This document shows, piece after piece, positions 1-6,893 of a stretch of 12,727 bases of DNA. The translations under genes were made by a program, and so were the position numbers. Where the stretch lies: contig CAYHZL010000100.1 in NCBI GenBank assembly GCA_964361075.1, positions 1 to 12,727 of the forward strand, in the 5' to 3' direction. The first letter of the stretch is position 1. The number at the start of each line of letters is the position of its first letter. The notes under the pieces are model-generated. The model made no database searches. It was given only the letters and a program-made list of their open reading frames with translations, and had not been told where the DNA came from. Source of the DNA: CAYHZL01 sp964361075. Lineage in GTDB: Bacteria > Bacteroidota > Ignavibacteria > UBA10030 > UBA8401.

Positions 1-36
1 ATAAATGATAAACAGTGTGCAGCAGAAAAATTTTTT

Positions 37-69
37 ACTGATAGCTGTTCACTGATAACTGATAACTGA
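37..69. repeat. Short tandem heptamer repeat upstream of nuoH
   Basis: The heptamer ACTGATA occurs at 37-43, 51-57 and 58-64, with a partial fifth-to-sixth base copy (ACTGA) at 65-69, just before the nuoH start. It fills most of the visible leader of nuoH. No Shine-Dalgarno sequence is visible between it and the ATG. It may be simple repeat drift or part of a dispersed intergenic repeat; no function can be assigned from sequence. Confidence 0.6.
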
Positions 70-79
70 AACACGGAAC

Positions 80-1126
80 ATGGAACAATTTATTTTTTCA
101 ATACTTGGTGATTCAATTCTTGCGCACATCGTGTTGAGCGCGTTGCCGCTCGTGTTCATTCTGCCGTATGCATTGGTTACAATTTACGTCGAGATGAAAA
201 TGGCAGCACACATGCAAAATCGTGTTGCGTATATGCGCACCGGATGGCATGGCACGCTGCAACCGTTCGCAGATATTCTGAAATTATTGCAAAAGGAAGA
301 TATCATTCCGACTGCGGCGAATAAATTATTATTTATCTTGGCACCGTATTTAGTTTTTGTTGGAACGTATGCGTCGTTTGCGGTTCTGCCGTTCAGCAGT
401 CAGTATGTCGGCAGCAGTGTTGATCTCGGTTTGTTTTATTTGGTAGCTGTTTCGTCGTTTGTCGTTGTCGGAATTTTAATGGCAGGATGGGCATCGAATA
501 ACAAGTGGTCGCTCTTTGGCGCGATGCGTTCGGCGGCACAAATTATTAGTTACGAAATTCCTACCGCGCTTGTCATTCTTGCCGTCGTGATGATTGTCGG
601 TTCGTTGAGTACGCAGGAGATCAGCAAATTTCAAACGGGCGGTATTCAGCATTGGTTAATTTTCGGCGGCTCGCTTCCGTTGATGAAAAAACTTTCGTTG
701 TTCCCATTCATGCTTATTTTGTTTCTGATTTATTATGTCTGTTCGATGGCTGAAGTGAATCGCACGCCGTTCGATATTCCCGAAGCCGAATCAGAACTTG
801 TGCAAGGGTACAATACAGAATACAGCGGAATGAAGTTCGCAATTTTTTATCTCGCGGAATATGCCAACTTGTTTTTAGTCTCGGCAATCGCAGTAATTTT
901 ATTTTTTGGCGGATGGGCAAGTCCGTTCGGACATTTTCTTTCCGGCGGCATGTGGGATGTTTTTTGGTTTGTAACAAAAGGTATGGTGTTTGTCTGTTTG
1001 AATATTTGGCTCCGTTGGACTCTTCCGCGTTTGCGCGTTGACCAATTGATGTATGTCTCGTGGAAAGTGTTGACGCCGATTGCATTGTTCTGTGTCATCG
1101 GTGTTGGCGTTGTTCTTGTATGGTAA
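80..1126 (+). CDS. nuoH: NADH-quinone oxidoreductase subunit H (NuoH)
   Basis: Membrane subunit of respiratory complex I that links the peripheral arm to the membrane arm and forms much of the quinone-binding chamber. It is a 348-residue, strongly hydrophobic protein with about eight to nine membrane segments, the usual family length. Diagnostic stretches are visible: LQPFADILKLLQKEDIIP (residues 60-77), the region around SLFGAMRSAAQIISYE (144-159), and the highly conserved acidic quinone-site loop NRTPFDIPEAESELVQGYNT (227-246) followed by EYSG. WTLPRLRVDQLM (313-324) is the typical C-terminal motif. The form EMKMAAHMQNRVAYMRTGWHG (near 38-58) resembles Bacteroidota/Chlorobi-type NuoH. The ATG at 80 puts the first membrane helix at residues 12-36, as expected, and no ribosome binding site is evident. 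It is the first gene in view; the upstream nuo genes are presumably outside the window. Confidence 0.97.
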   Translation: MEQFIFSILGDSILAHIVLSALPLVFILPYALVTIYVEMKMAAHMQNRVAYMRTGWHGTLQPFADILKLLQKEDIIPTAANKLLFILAPYLVFVGTYASFAVLPFSSQYVGSSVDLGLFYLVAVSSFVVVGILMAGWASNNKWSLFGAMRSAAQIISYEIPTALVILAVVMIVGSLSTQEISKFQTGGIQHWLIFGGSLPLMKKLSLFPFMLILFLIYYVCSMAEVNRTPFDIPEAESELVQGYNTEYSGMKFAIFYLAEYANLFLVSAIAVILFFGGWASPFGHFLSGGMWDVFWFVTKGMVFVCLNIWLRWTLPRLRVDQLMYVSWKVLTPIALFCVIGVGVVLVW

Positions 1127-1160
1127 TGACAATAAAAAATTATTTCTCGAAATAAGTAAG

Positions 1161-1310
1161 TAGTTCTCACTGAAATACTCTTTGCGCGTCATTGCGAGAC
1201 GTTTTTTGTCGAAGTTCCAACGGAATGCCTTCGGCACAATCTTAAAAATTTGAAGAAAAGATTGCTTCTCCGCCTTCGGCGGATCGCAATGACTTTTTCA
1301 ACGAGAACTA
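1161..1310. repeat. Composite palindromic repeat element between nuoH and nuoI
   Basis: Outer arms TAGTTCTC (1161-1168) and GAGAACTA (1303-1310) are perfect reverse complements and continue as imperfect arms (ACTGAAA on the left, GTTGAAA on the reversed right). Inner arms GTCATTGCGA (1188-1197) and TCGCAATGAC (1284-1293) form a second perfect 10-bp inverted repeat. Between them are smaller hairpins: TGCC-TTC-GGCA near 1229, CAATCTT/AAGATTG, and CCGCC-TTC-GGCGG at about 1270-1282. The GTCATTGCGA...TCGCAATGAC type is a common dispersed intergenic repeat in many bacteria. The layout suggests a non-coding, MITE- or REP-like element that would be transcribed within the operon. Confidence 0.75.
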
Positions 1311-1322
1311 ATTAGAATTTTT

Positions 1323-1985
1323 ATGACTGCAATAGCAGAATATTTTTCAGGAATTTATCGCGCACTGTACTCGGCGTCCGTCGGCATGGGCATTACGTTC
1401 AGGAATATGTTTCATCCTGTCGTAACCATTCAATATCCAACGGTAAAAAAAGTGCTGCCGGAACGTGCGCGGAATCGCCTGTATGTCAACATGGATGATT
1501 GCATCGGATGCGATCAATGCGCCATGGCATGTCCGGTAGATTGTATTCACATCGAAACAATCAAATCCACACCGGAAGATAATCTTGGTACTACATCAAC
1601 AGGACAGAAGAAGAGATTGCATGTTCCAGTGTTCACCATTGATATTGCAAAGTGCTGTTACTGCGGGCTGTGCGTTCCTCCGTGTCCGACAGATTGTATT
1701 AAGATGACTGATGTGTACGAATTTTCTGAATATGATCGACATGATTTAATTTATAGTTACAGCACAATGGCGCCGGCTGAAATTGAAACAGCGAAATTGA
1801 AAGCGAAAAAAATGGAAGAATTCGCCGCGGCGAATGCGGTAAAAAAAGCAGCTGCCGCGGAGGCAGCAAAAGTTGCAGCAGTTCAAGCTGCAGCACAAAA
1901 ATCCGCTGCCGACAAAGCTGCATCTGAACAAGCATCTTCTGTAATTCCGCCATCACCAACGGATACGCCACCAACACAACAATAA
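1323..1985 (+). CDS. nuoI: NADH-quinone oxidoreductase subunit I (NuoI), 2x[4Fe-4S] ferredoxin, with Ala-rich C-terminal tail
   Basis: Peripheral-arm iron-sulfur subunit that passes electrons through clusters N6a and N6b towards NuoB and quinone. Two classical CxxCxxCxxxCP motifs are visible: C60, C63, C66, C70-P and C111, C114, C117, C121-P, each completed by the other half to make two [4Fe-4S] clusters. An amphipathic N-terminus (residues 1-35, GMGITFRNMF) fits the membrane-surface helix of the family. The typical family length is about 160-190 residues; this protein has 220 because of a tail from about 155 onwards that is rich in Ala and Lys and ends in Pro/Thr/Gln. The tail is low complexity, predicted helical at first and then disordered. 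The ATG at 1323 gives a family-like N-terminus. The gene follows a repeat-filled 196-bp gap and ends 5 bases before nuoJ, so the two are probably translated together. Confidence 0.96.
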   Translation: MTAIAEYFSGIYRALYSASVGMGITFRNMFHPVVTIQYPTVKKVLPERARNRLYVNMDDCIGCDQCAMACPVDCIHIETIKSTPEDNLGTTSTGQKKRLHVPVFTIDIAKCCYCGLCVPPCPTDCIKMTDVYEFSEYDRHDLIYSYSTMAPAEIETAKLKAKKMEEFAAANAVKKAAAAEAAKVAAVQAAAQKSAADKAASEQASSVIPPSPTDTPPTQQ

Positions 1986-1990
1986 CAATT

Positions 1991-2518
1991 ATGTTTTCCG
2001 AACTTTCGCTCTACGATATTATTTTTTATTTTTTCGCATTCATCACCATTGCTTCGGCAGGTGTGGTAGTCTTTTCGCGCAACATTGTGTATGCAGCATT
2101 TTCATTGCTCTTTACTTTTTTCGGTGTTGCGGGAATCTATGTGTTACTCAGCGCAGATTTTTTGGCGATTACGCAAGTGCTCGTCTATGTTGGCGGTATT
2201 ATGGTGCTGATACTTTTTGGCGTGATGTTAACGAATAAAGTTGTGAGTGTTGATATAAAAACCGGAACAATGCAAGTGTTGCCCGCTACTATTTTAGTTG
2301 CATCGCTCATCGGAATTATTCTCGGCGTATTTTGGGTTACCGATTGGTCAGTGGGAGGTGGGAACGCAGCGGCAAGCGCTCCATCAACTGCACCCAAAAT
2401 TGGCGAAGCGTTAATTACAACGTACGTGCTTCCGTTTGAAGTTGCATCAGTTGTGTTGCTTGTGGCTATTATCGGCGCGGCAATGATTGCAAGAAAAGAA
2501 AAAGTAAATTCTAATTAG
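1991..2518 (+). CDS. nuoJ: NADH-quinone oxidoreductase subunit J (NuoJ)
   Basis: Small membrane subunit of complex I located between NuoH/NuoA and NuoK. Its TM3 contains the pi-bulge hinge that couples quinone chemistry to proton transfer. It is 175 residues long (usual range about 160-200) with five hydrophobic segments: roughly 9-28, 32-52, 56-80, 96-117 and 144-167. The conserved core ADFLAITQVLVYVGGIMVLI (residues 55-74) contains the family's hinge glycines, and LPFEVASVVLLVAIIGA (147-163) precedes the basic end ARKEK. Residues 119-135 form a Gly/Ala/Ser/Pro-rich loop between TM4 and TM5. The start ATG lies 5 bases after the nuoI stop, with no clear Shine-Dalgarno sequence. Its TAG stop overlaps the left arm of the next repeat element. 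Confidence 0.95.
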   Translation: MFSELSLYDIIFYFFAFITIASAGVVVFSRNIVYAAFSLLFTFFGVAGIYVLLSADFLAITQVLVYVGGIMVLILFGVMLTNKVVSVDIKTGTMQVLPATILVASLIGIILGVFWVTDWSVGGGNAAASAPSTAPKIGEALITTYVLPFEVASVVLLVAIIGAAMIARKEKVNSN

Positions 2519-2639
2519 TTCGTGCTGAAAAAGTCAAGGATTGGTAGGACAGACATTCCTGTCTGTCAAAAATTTTATAAAAAACGTCAGACAAGAATGT
2601 CTGACCCACCGTGATTCTCTCTTTTTCAGTGAGAACTTA
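2516..2639. repeat. Composite palindromic repeat element between nuoJ and nuoK
   Basis: Outer arms at 2516-2533 (TAGTTCGTGCTGAAAAAG) and 2621-2639 (reverse complement TAAGTTCTCACTGAAAAAG) form an imperfect inverted repeat. The core holds two hairpins: GACAGAC-ATTCCT-GTCTGTC (2548-2567) and GTCAGAC-AAGAAT-GTCTGAC (2586-2605). These two hairpins are themselves imperfect inverted copies of each other, flanked by GGTAGG and CCCACC. The outer arms match those of the element between nuoH and nuoI, although the cores differ. It is non-coding, and the left arm begins at the nuoJ stop codon. Confidence 0.75.
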
Positions 2640-2681
2640 ATAATTTTTGGCAGGATGTTTTTTTGAAATTTGGAATTCTCT

Positions 2682-2990
2682 ATGACAATTACATTGTATC
2701 ATTTTCTCTGTATTAGCGCAGTGCTCTTTTCCTTCGGCGTGTATGCTGTGTTAACACGCCGCAATGCTATTATGGTATTGATGGGAATAGAACTGATTCT
2801 TAACGCTGCAAATATTAATTTCGTTGCGTTCTCTCGTTTCGGCGGAATGAAACTTGACGGACACCTTGCGGCAATTTTTGTCATCATCCTTGCTGCTGCA
2901 GAAGCGGCAATTGCGTTGGCTATTGTTTTGAATATCTACAAGCAATTCAACACAGTTAATGTGGATGAAATTGCTATGATGAAAGACTAA
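2682..2990 (+). CDS. nuoK: NADH-quinone oxidoreductase subunit K (NuoK)
   Basis: Smallest membrane subunit of complex I (Mrp MrpC-like), with three transmembrane helices carrying two buried glutamates in the proton path. From the ATG at 2682 the protein is 102 residues, the normal family size. An in-frame TTG at 2670 would add four residues (MEFS) and is less likely. RRNAIMVLMGIELILNAANI (residues 26-45) is the family signature. Glu37 within MGIEL and Glu74 within AAAEAAIAL correspond to the two conserved glutamates of E. coli NuoK (Glu36, Glu72). The C-terminus is short and polar. The gene sits between two repeat-rich gaps: 163 bp to nuoJ and 159 bp to nuoL. Confidence 0.95.
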   Translation: MTITLYHFLCISAVLFSFGVYAVLTRRNAIMVLMGIELILNAANINFVAFSRFGGMKLDGHLAAIFVIILAAAEAAIALAIVLNIYKQFNTVNVDEIAMMKD

Positions 2991-2997
2991 TAAAAAT

Positions 2998-3017
2998 CTC
3001 CGCAGCAAGCTGCGGAG
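2998..3017. repeat. Perfect 9-bp stem hairpin after nuoK
   Basis: CTCCGCAGC-AA-GCTGCGGAG forms a perfect 9-bp GC-rich stem with a 2-base central loop, 7 bases after the nuoK stop. It is followed by TATTTG rather than a T run, so it is not a convincing intrinsic terminator. It may stabilise mRNA or be part of a dispersed repeat. Its right half and the flanking TATTT resemble the hairpin at 3094-3107. Confidence 0.7.
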
Positions 3018-3022
3018 TATTT

Positions 3023-3089
3023 GTCATGCCCGAATGTTTTTATCGGGCATCCACAGAATAGATTCCCGCCAAAAACGTGCGGGAATGAC
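3023..3089. repeat. Double-hairpin dispersed repeat between nuoK and nuoL
   Basis: The ends GTCAT (3023-3027) and ATGAC (3085-3089) are inverted copies. Inside are two hairpins: ATGCCCGA/TCGGGCAT (3026-3050, 9-base loop) and ATTCCCGC/GCGGGAAT (3062-3086, 9-base loop). This 'GTCATxCCCG...CGGGAATGAC' layout is typical of dispersed intergenic repeats in bacterial genomes. It is non-coding and is transcribed within the operon. Confidence 0.7.
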
Positions 3090-3093
3090 ATCA

Positions 3094-3119
3094 CGCCGCA
3101 AGCGGCGGGGTATTTACCC
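3094..3119. repeat. Tandem small hairpins before nuoL
   Basis: CGCCGC-AA-GCGGCG (3094-3107) is a perfect 6-bp stem. It is followed directly by GGGTA-TT-TACCC (3108-3119), a second 5-bp stem. The first resembles the 2998-3017 hairpin in its AAGC(T/G)GCGG(A/G)G-TATTT right side, so the two bracket the element at 3023-3089. Confidence 0.6.
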
Positions 3120-3149
3120 ACAATAGAATAAATTTTTGTTACGACACTT

Positions 3150-5222
3150 ATGACTCACACGTTACTACTTCAACTAGCAGTTGCTATTTTATTTCTCCCT
3201 CTGCTTAGTTTCATTGTGCTGATTTTCTTCGGCAAAAAACTTCCGCAACAAGGCGATCGGATTGCTCTTTCTCTCTTGGGATTGTCACTGTTCTTTTCTG
3301 TTGTTATTCTGATTGCAAAAGTGGTGTCGTTTCACGATGAAGTTCTTAATGCATCTTTTACATGGGTTGATTTCCACATTGTTCCGGGTATCGGTCCACT
3401 GAAAATCGAACTCGGCATTATGATTGACAATCTCACTGCAATTATGTTGGTGGTGGTAACGCTGGTAAGTTTTCTGGTGCATTTGTTTTCAACAGAGTAC
3501 ATGCGCGGCGATGTTCGCTACTCCCGTTACTTTGCCTATCTCGGAATTTTTTCCTTTTCGATGCTCGGTATTGTTATCACCAATAACTATTTCTTGATGT
3601 ATGTGTTTTGGGAATTGGTCGGGCTGAGTTCGTACTTGCTTATCGGTCATTGGTATGAAAAAAAATCTGCATCCGATGCATCGAAGAAAGCGTTCATCGT
3701 AAACCGTGTCGGCGATTTCGGATTTTTTATCGGCATTATGATTTTATGGACACACTACCACACGCTGTCCTTTGACGGAATTTTTTCAGCGATGGCAAGC
3801 GGCAATATTCCGTTTCAAAGCAATGTGTGGTTAACTGCAGCAGGCATTTTAATTTTCTGCGGCGCGGTCGGAAAATCTGCGCAATTCCCGTTGCACGTCT
3901 GGCTGCCTGATGCAATGGAAGGTCCGACTCCGGTCAGCGCATTGATCCATGCTGCAACGATGGTTGCCGCCGGCGTCTATCTTGTTGCTCGCACATTTCC
4001 AATGCTCACTGCGGATGCGCTTGTGTTTATTGCATACATTGGCGCCATTACTGCTTTTATTTCTGCAACAATCGCCATAGCTCAAAATGATATTAAAAAA
4101 GTTCTCGCCTATTCAACCGTGAGCCAACTTGGTTATATGGTAATGGGATTAGGTGTCGGCGCGTTTGGTGCGGGATTCTTTCATCTTGTAACACATGCAT
4201 CATTTAAAGCCGGATTGTTTCTTGGTTCAGGTTCTGTAATTCATGCAATGCATCATGCGCTTCACCATCAGCATGATCATCATACCGATGCACAAGATAT
4301 TCGCAACATGGGCGGATTGAAAAATAAAATGCCGATTACGTTTGCGACGTTTCTCATCTTCACGCTTGCCATTTCCGGCGTACCATTTACATCGGGATTT
4401 TTAAGTAAAGATGAAATTCTTGCAGGCACACTTGCATTCGGGCATCTCACAGGACATAATTTTATTCCGGTGATTGCTTTTTTTGTTGCAGGATTGACAG
4501 CGTTCTATATGTTTCGTCTTGTTATTCTTGTTTTTCTTGGTGAACACAACGATACAACACGCACGGAACATATTCACGAATCTCCAAAGCCGATGACGAT
4601 TCCGTTGATTGTTTTTGCAGCGCTTTCGTTCTTCGCGTTTTATTCATTCAATCCATTTGGTGCATCCAGCGGATGGTTTTTACATGCGGTTGAGCGACCG
4701 ATGAGTGTTGTGCCGAATGAAGTTGCCGCATCATCAAAAGAAATTTTTGAAGAAGCATTGCACCATGCGCACAGCACGGCAATGATGTTATCGCTGCTCG
4801 TCGCAGGGACAGGTATTCTGCTTGCGTTCGCAACATACTACTGGAAGAAAATTAATGCCGATGCAGTTGCCAAAATGTTTGCACCCGTGCATCGTTTCTT
4901 TCTCAACAAATGGTACTTTGATGAACTATACGACGCTACTGCTGTTGCAGGAACACTTGGCATTGCCAAACTTTTTGCATGGTTCGATGGATGGTGTATT
5001 GATGGGATTGTGAATGGCGCAGGAACTGTAACAAAATTTGCTGCGGTCATCAGCGGTAAATTTGATTCAATTGTTGTTGATGGCATCGTGAATCTTTCTG
5101 CATACACAACAGGTTTCTTCGGAATAGTGTTGCGCAAATTTCAAACCGGTAAAGTGCAAACGTATTTGATTTTTGTCGTGCTCGGTATTGTTGTATTATT
5201 TTTCATGTATCGGGGTGTGTAA
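3150..5222 (+). CDS. nuoL: NADH-quinone oxidoreductase subunit L (NuoL), antiporter-like
   Basis: The distal antiporter-like subunit of the complex I membrane arm, which pumps protons and carries the long lateral helix HL. It is 690 residues (usual about 610-700) and rich in transmembrane helices. Conserved charges are visible: Glu155 in FWELVGLSSYLLIG (TM5), Lys242 in VGKSAQFPLHVWLPDAMEG (TM7), His267 in ALIHAATM, Lys317 in DIKKVLAYSTVSQLGYM, and Lys420 in GFLSKDEIL (TM12). The C-terminal part keeps NKWYFDELYDA (586-596) and a final membrane anchor after RKFQTGKVQTYL (662-673), as in the lateral-helix end of the family. An unusual loop at 365-380 has eight histidines in 14 residues. The start ATG at 3150 places TM1 at residues 7-28; no Shine-Dalgarno sequence is seen. 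nuoM follows after 33 bases. Confidence 0.97.
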   Translation: MTHTLLLQLAVAILFLPLLSFIVLIFFGKKLPQQGDRIALSLLGLSLFFSVVILIAKVVSFHDEVLNASFTWVDFHIVPGIGPLKIELGIMIDNLTAIMLVVVTLVSFLVHLFSTEYMRGDVRYSRYFAYLGIFSFSMLGIVITNNYFLMYVFWELVGLSSYLLIGHWYEKKSASDASKKAFIVNRVGDFGFFIGIMILWTHYHTLSFDGIFSAMASGNIPFQSNVWLTAAGILIFCGAVGKSAQFPLHVWLPDAMEGPTPVSALIHAATMVAAGVYLVARTFPMLTADALVFIAYIGAITAFISATIAIAQNDIKKVLAYSTVSQLGYMVMGLGVGAFGAGFFHLVTHASFKAGLFLGSGSVIHAMHHALHHQHDHHTDAQDIRNMGGLKNKMPITFATFLIFTLAISGVPFTSGFLSKDEILAGTLAFGHLTGHNFIPVIAFFVAGLTAFYMFRLVILVFLGEHNDTTRTEHIHESPKPMTIPLIVFAALSFFAFYSFNPFGASSGWFLHAVERPMSVVPNEVAASSKEIFEEALHHAHSTAMMLSLLVAGTGILLAFATYYWKKINADAVAKMFAPVHRFFLNKWYFDELYDATAVAGTLGIAKLFAWFDGWCIDGIVNGAGTVTKFAAVISGKFDSIVVDGIVNLSAYTTGFFGIVLRKFQTGKVQTYLIFVVLGIVVLFFMYRGV

Positions 5223-5255
5223 AAAATATTTTTTAACATTAACTGTATAGTCATT

Positions 5256-6857
5256 ATGGAACTCAAACTTCTCAATATCGGAATTCTTTCTTGGATAACA
5301 TTCCTTCCTATCATCGGAATGGTGGTTGTCCTTCTTCTACCTAAAGAAAATAAAACTGCAATGCGATGGACATCGCTTGTCTTCACATTGCTGCAACTTG
5401 TTCTTGCAGGCGTTATCTTCTCGCAGTTCAATAGCGGACTTGCAGGAGTAAATACTGCCGAAGGAATGCAGTTCAAAGAATTATTTACGTGGATTGATGT
5501 AAAAAGTGTGGCGTGGTTCGGTCGCATTCACATTGATTATTTTCTTGGCATTGACGGTATCAGCGTGCCGATGGTGTTATTGACTGCATTAATTTCTGCT
5601 ATCGCCGTGCTTGCATCGTGGAATATCGAAAAATCTGTGAAAGGATATTTTGCACTCTTGCTTCTGCTCGATACCGGAATGATGGGCGTGTTTGTCTCGC
5701 TCGATTTTTTCCTCTTCTATATTTTTTGGGAAGTGATGTTGCTGCCGATGTATTTTCTGATTGGTGTGTGGGGCGGACCGCGACGCGAATATGCCGCGAT
5801 TAAGTTTTTCCTGTACACATTGCTCGGCTCTGTGTTGATGTTGCTTGCAATGCTGGCGTTATATTTTAGTGTAACAGTTGTTGATCCTTCAGGAGAAAAA
5901 ATTCACACATTCAATATGTTGGCGATGATGAATCCGGCAAACTTCGATGCAAATTCATTGCTTGCAGGTTTGCACACGCATTGGCGATACGTTGCCTACA
6001 TCGCGCTCTTTATCGGCTTCGCAATTAAAGTTCCTATCTTTCCGTTTCATACATGGCTGCCCGATGCACACGTTGAAGCGCCGACAGCAATCAGCGTTAT
6101 TCTTGCCGGTGTATTGTTGAAGATGGGAACGTACGGTTTAATGCGCGTCGCCATTCCGATGTTTCCGGATGCAGCGGTCTATTATCAATATCCTCTCGCA
6201 TTTATCGGCTTCGTCAATATTATTTACGGCGCGTTGTGTGCGATGGCGCAAAAAGATTTTAAAAAGTTGATTGCATATTCTTCGGTGAGCCACATGGGAA
6301 TTGTTATTCTCGGATTGGCGGCATTCAACACGCAAGGAATGGTCGGCGCAATGTTCCAAATGTTTAATCATGGAACAATTACCGCAATGCTCTTCTTAAT
6401 TGTCGGCGTTATTTATGATCGGACGCATACGCGCGGGCTTGATGATTTTGGCGGATTGATGAACAAGATGCCAAAGTATTCCGCTATTATGATGATCGCT
6501 TTTTTTGGAGCGATTGGTTTGCCGGGGTTGAGCGGATTTATTTCTGAAGTATTTTCATTTCTCGGCGCGTTTCAATCGTTCCGTTGGCTGACGATTGCTT
6601 CTGCATTCGGCATCGTCTTAACTGCGGGCTACATGCTCTGGACATTGCAGCGCGTGTTCCTCGGAACACTTCCCGAAAAATGGAATGGACTTACCGACGT
6701 GAACACACGCGAATTATTCGCGCTGGTTCCACTTGCAATTATTGTTATCTACTTGGGCATTTATCCAATGCCGATTCTTGATCTGATGAATGCTTCTGCA
6801 AATCATCTTGTCGAATTTATTCATAGCGGCGCCGGCATGTCGGTGTTGGGACGATAG
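5256..6857 (+). CDS. nuoM: NADH-quinone oxidoreductase subunit M (NuoM), antiporter-like
   Basis: Central antiporter-like proton-pumping subunit of complex I. It is 533 residues (usual about 480-540) with about 14 transmembrane helices. Key residues seen are Glu159 in FYIFWEVMLLPMYFLIG (TM5), Lys258 in GFAIKVPIFPFHTWLPDAH (TM7), Lys336/337 in MAQKDFKKLIAYSSVSHMG (TM8 region), and Glu431 in GLSGFISEVFSF (TM12). The last is the glutamate that replaces lysine in NuoM relative to NuoL/N. The N-terminus has an extended periplasmic loop (residues 58-90) before the DYFLGIDGIS motif. The ATG at 5256 is preceded by an AT-rich 33-base spacer without a Shine-Dalgarno sequence. The reading frame is intact to TAG, so the gene inserted downstream has not damaged it. 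Confidence 0.97.
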   Translation: MELKLLNIGILSWITFLPIIGMVVVLLLPKENKTAMRWTSLVFTLLQLVLAGVIFSQFNSGLAGVNTAEGMQFKELFTWIDVKSVAWFGRIHIDYFLGIDGISVPMVLLTALISAIAVLASWNIEKSVKGYFALLLLLDTGMMGVFVSLDFFLFYIFWEVMLLPMYFLIGVWGGPRREYAAIKFFLYTLLGSVLMLLAMLALYFSVTVVDPSGEKIHTFNMLAMMNPANFDANSLLAGLHTHWRYVAYIALFIGFAIKVPIFPFHTWLPDAHVEAPTAISVILAGVLLKMGTYGLMRVAIPMFPDAAVYYQYPLAFIGFVNIIYGALCAMAQKDFKKLIAYSSVSHMGIVILGLAAFNTQGMVGAMFQMFNHGTITAMLFLIVGVIYDRTHTRGLDDFGGLMNKMPKYSAIMMIAFFGAIGLPGLSGFISEVFSFLGAFQSFRWLTIASAFGIVLTAGYMLWTLQRVFLGTLPEKWNGLTDVNTRELFALVPLAIIVIYLGIYPMPILDLMNASANHLVEFIHSGAGMSVLGR

Positions 6858-6893
6858 GCGTCATTTTATACAGACCAACACAGACAACAAAAT

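Noticed and set aside
899..1237. Long antisense ORFs over nuoH (and similar ones over nuoL, nuoM and nuoN)
   Set aside because: They are overlapping reverse frames of strongly conserved complex I genes, with biased unlikely compositions and no domains.
1188..1293. Structured RNA gene (tRNA/riboswitch) in the nuoH-nuoI gap
   Set aside because: It is better explained by the common GTCATTGCGA...TCGCAATGAC intergenic repeat; no tRNA arms or known riboswitch core was recognised.
2998..3119. CRISPR-like or terminator interpretation of the nuoK-nuoL hairpins
   Set aside because: The stems differ in sequence and spacing and there are no regular repeat-spacer units. None is followed by a T run, and nuoL must be expressed downstream.
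6858..6893. Target-site duplication around the DUF262 insert
   Set aside because: Comparing 6858-6893 with 8955-8992 shows no convincing direct or terminal inverted repeat, so no transposition signature can be claimed.
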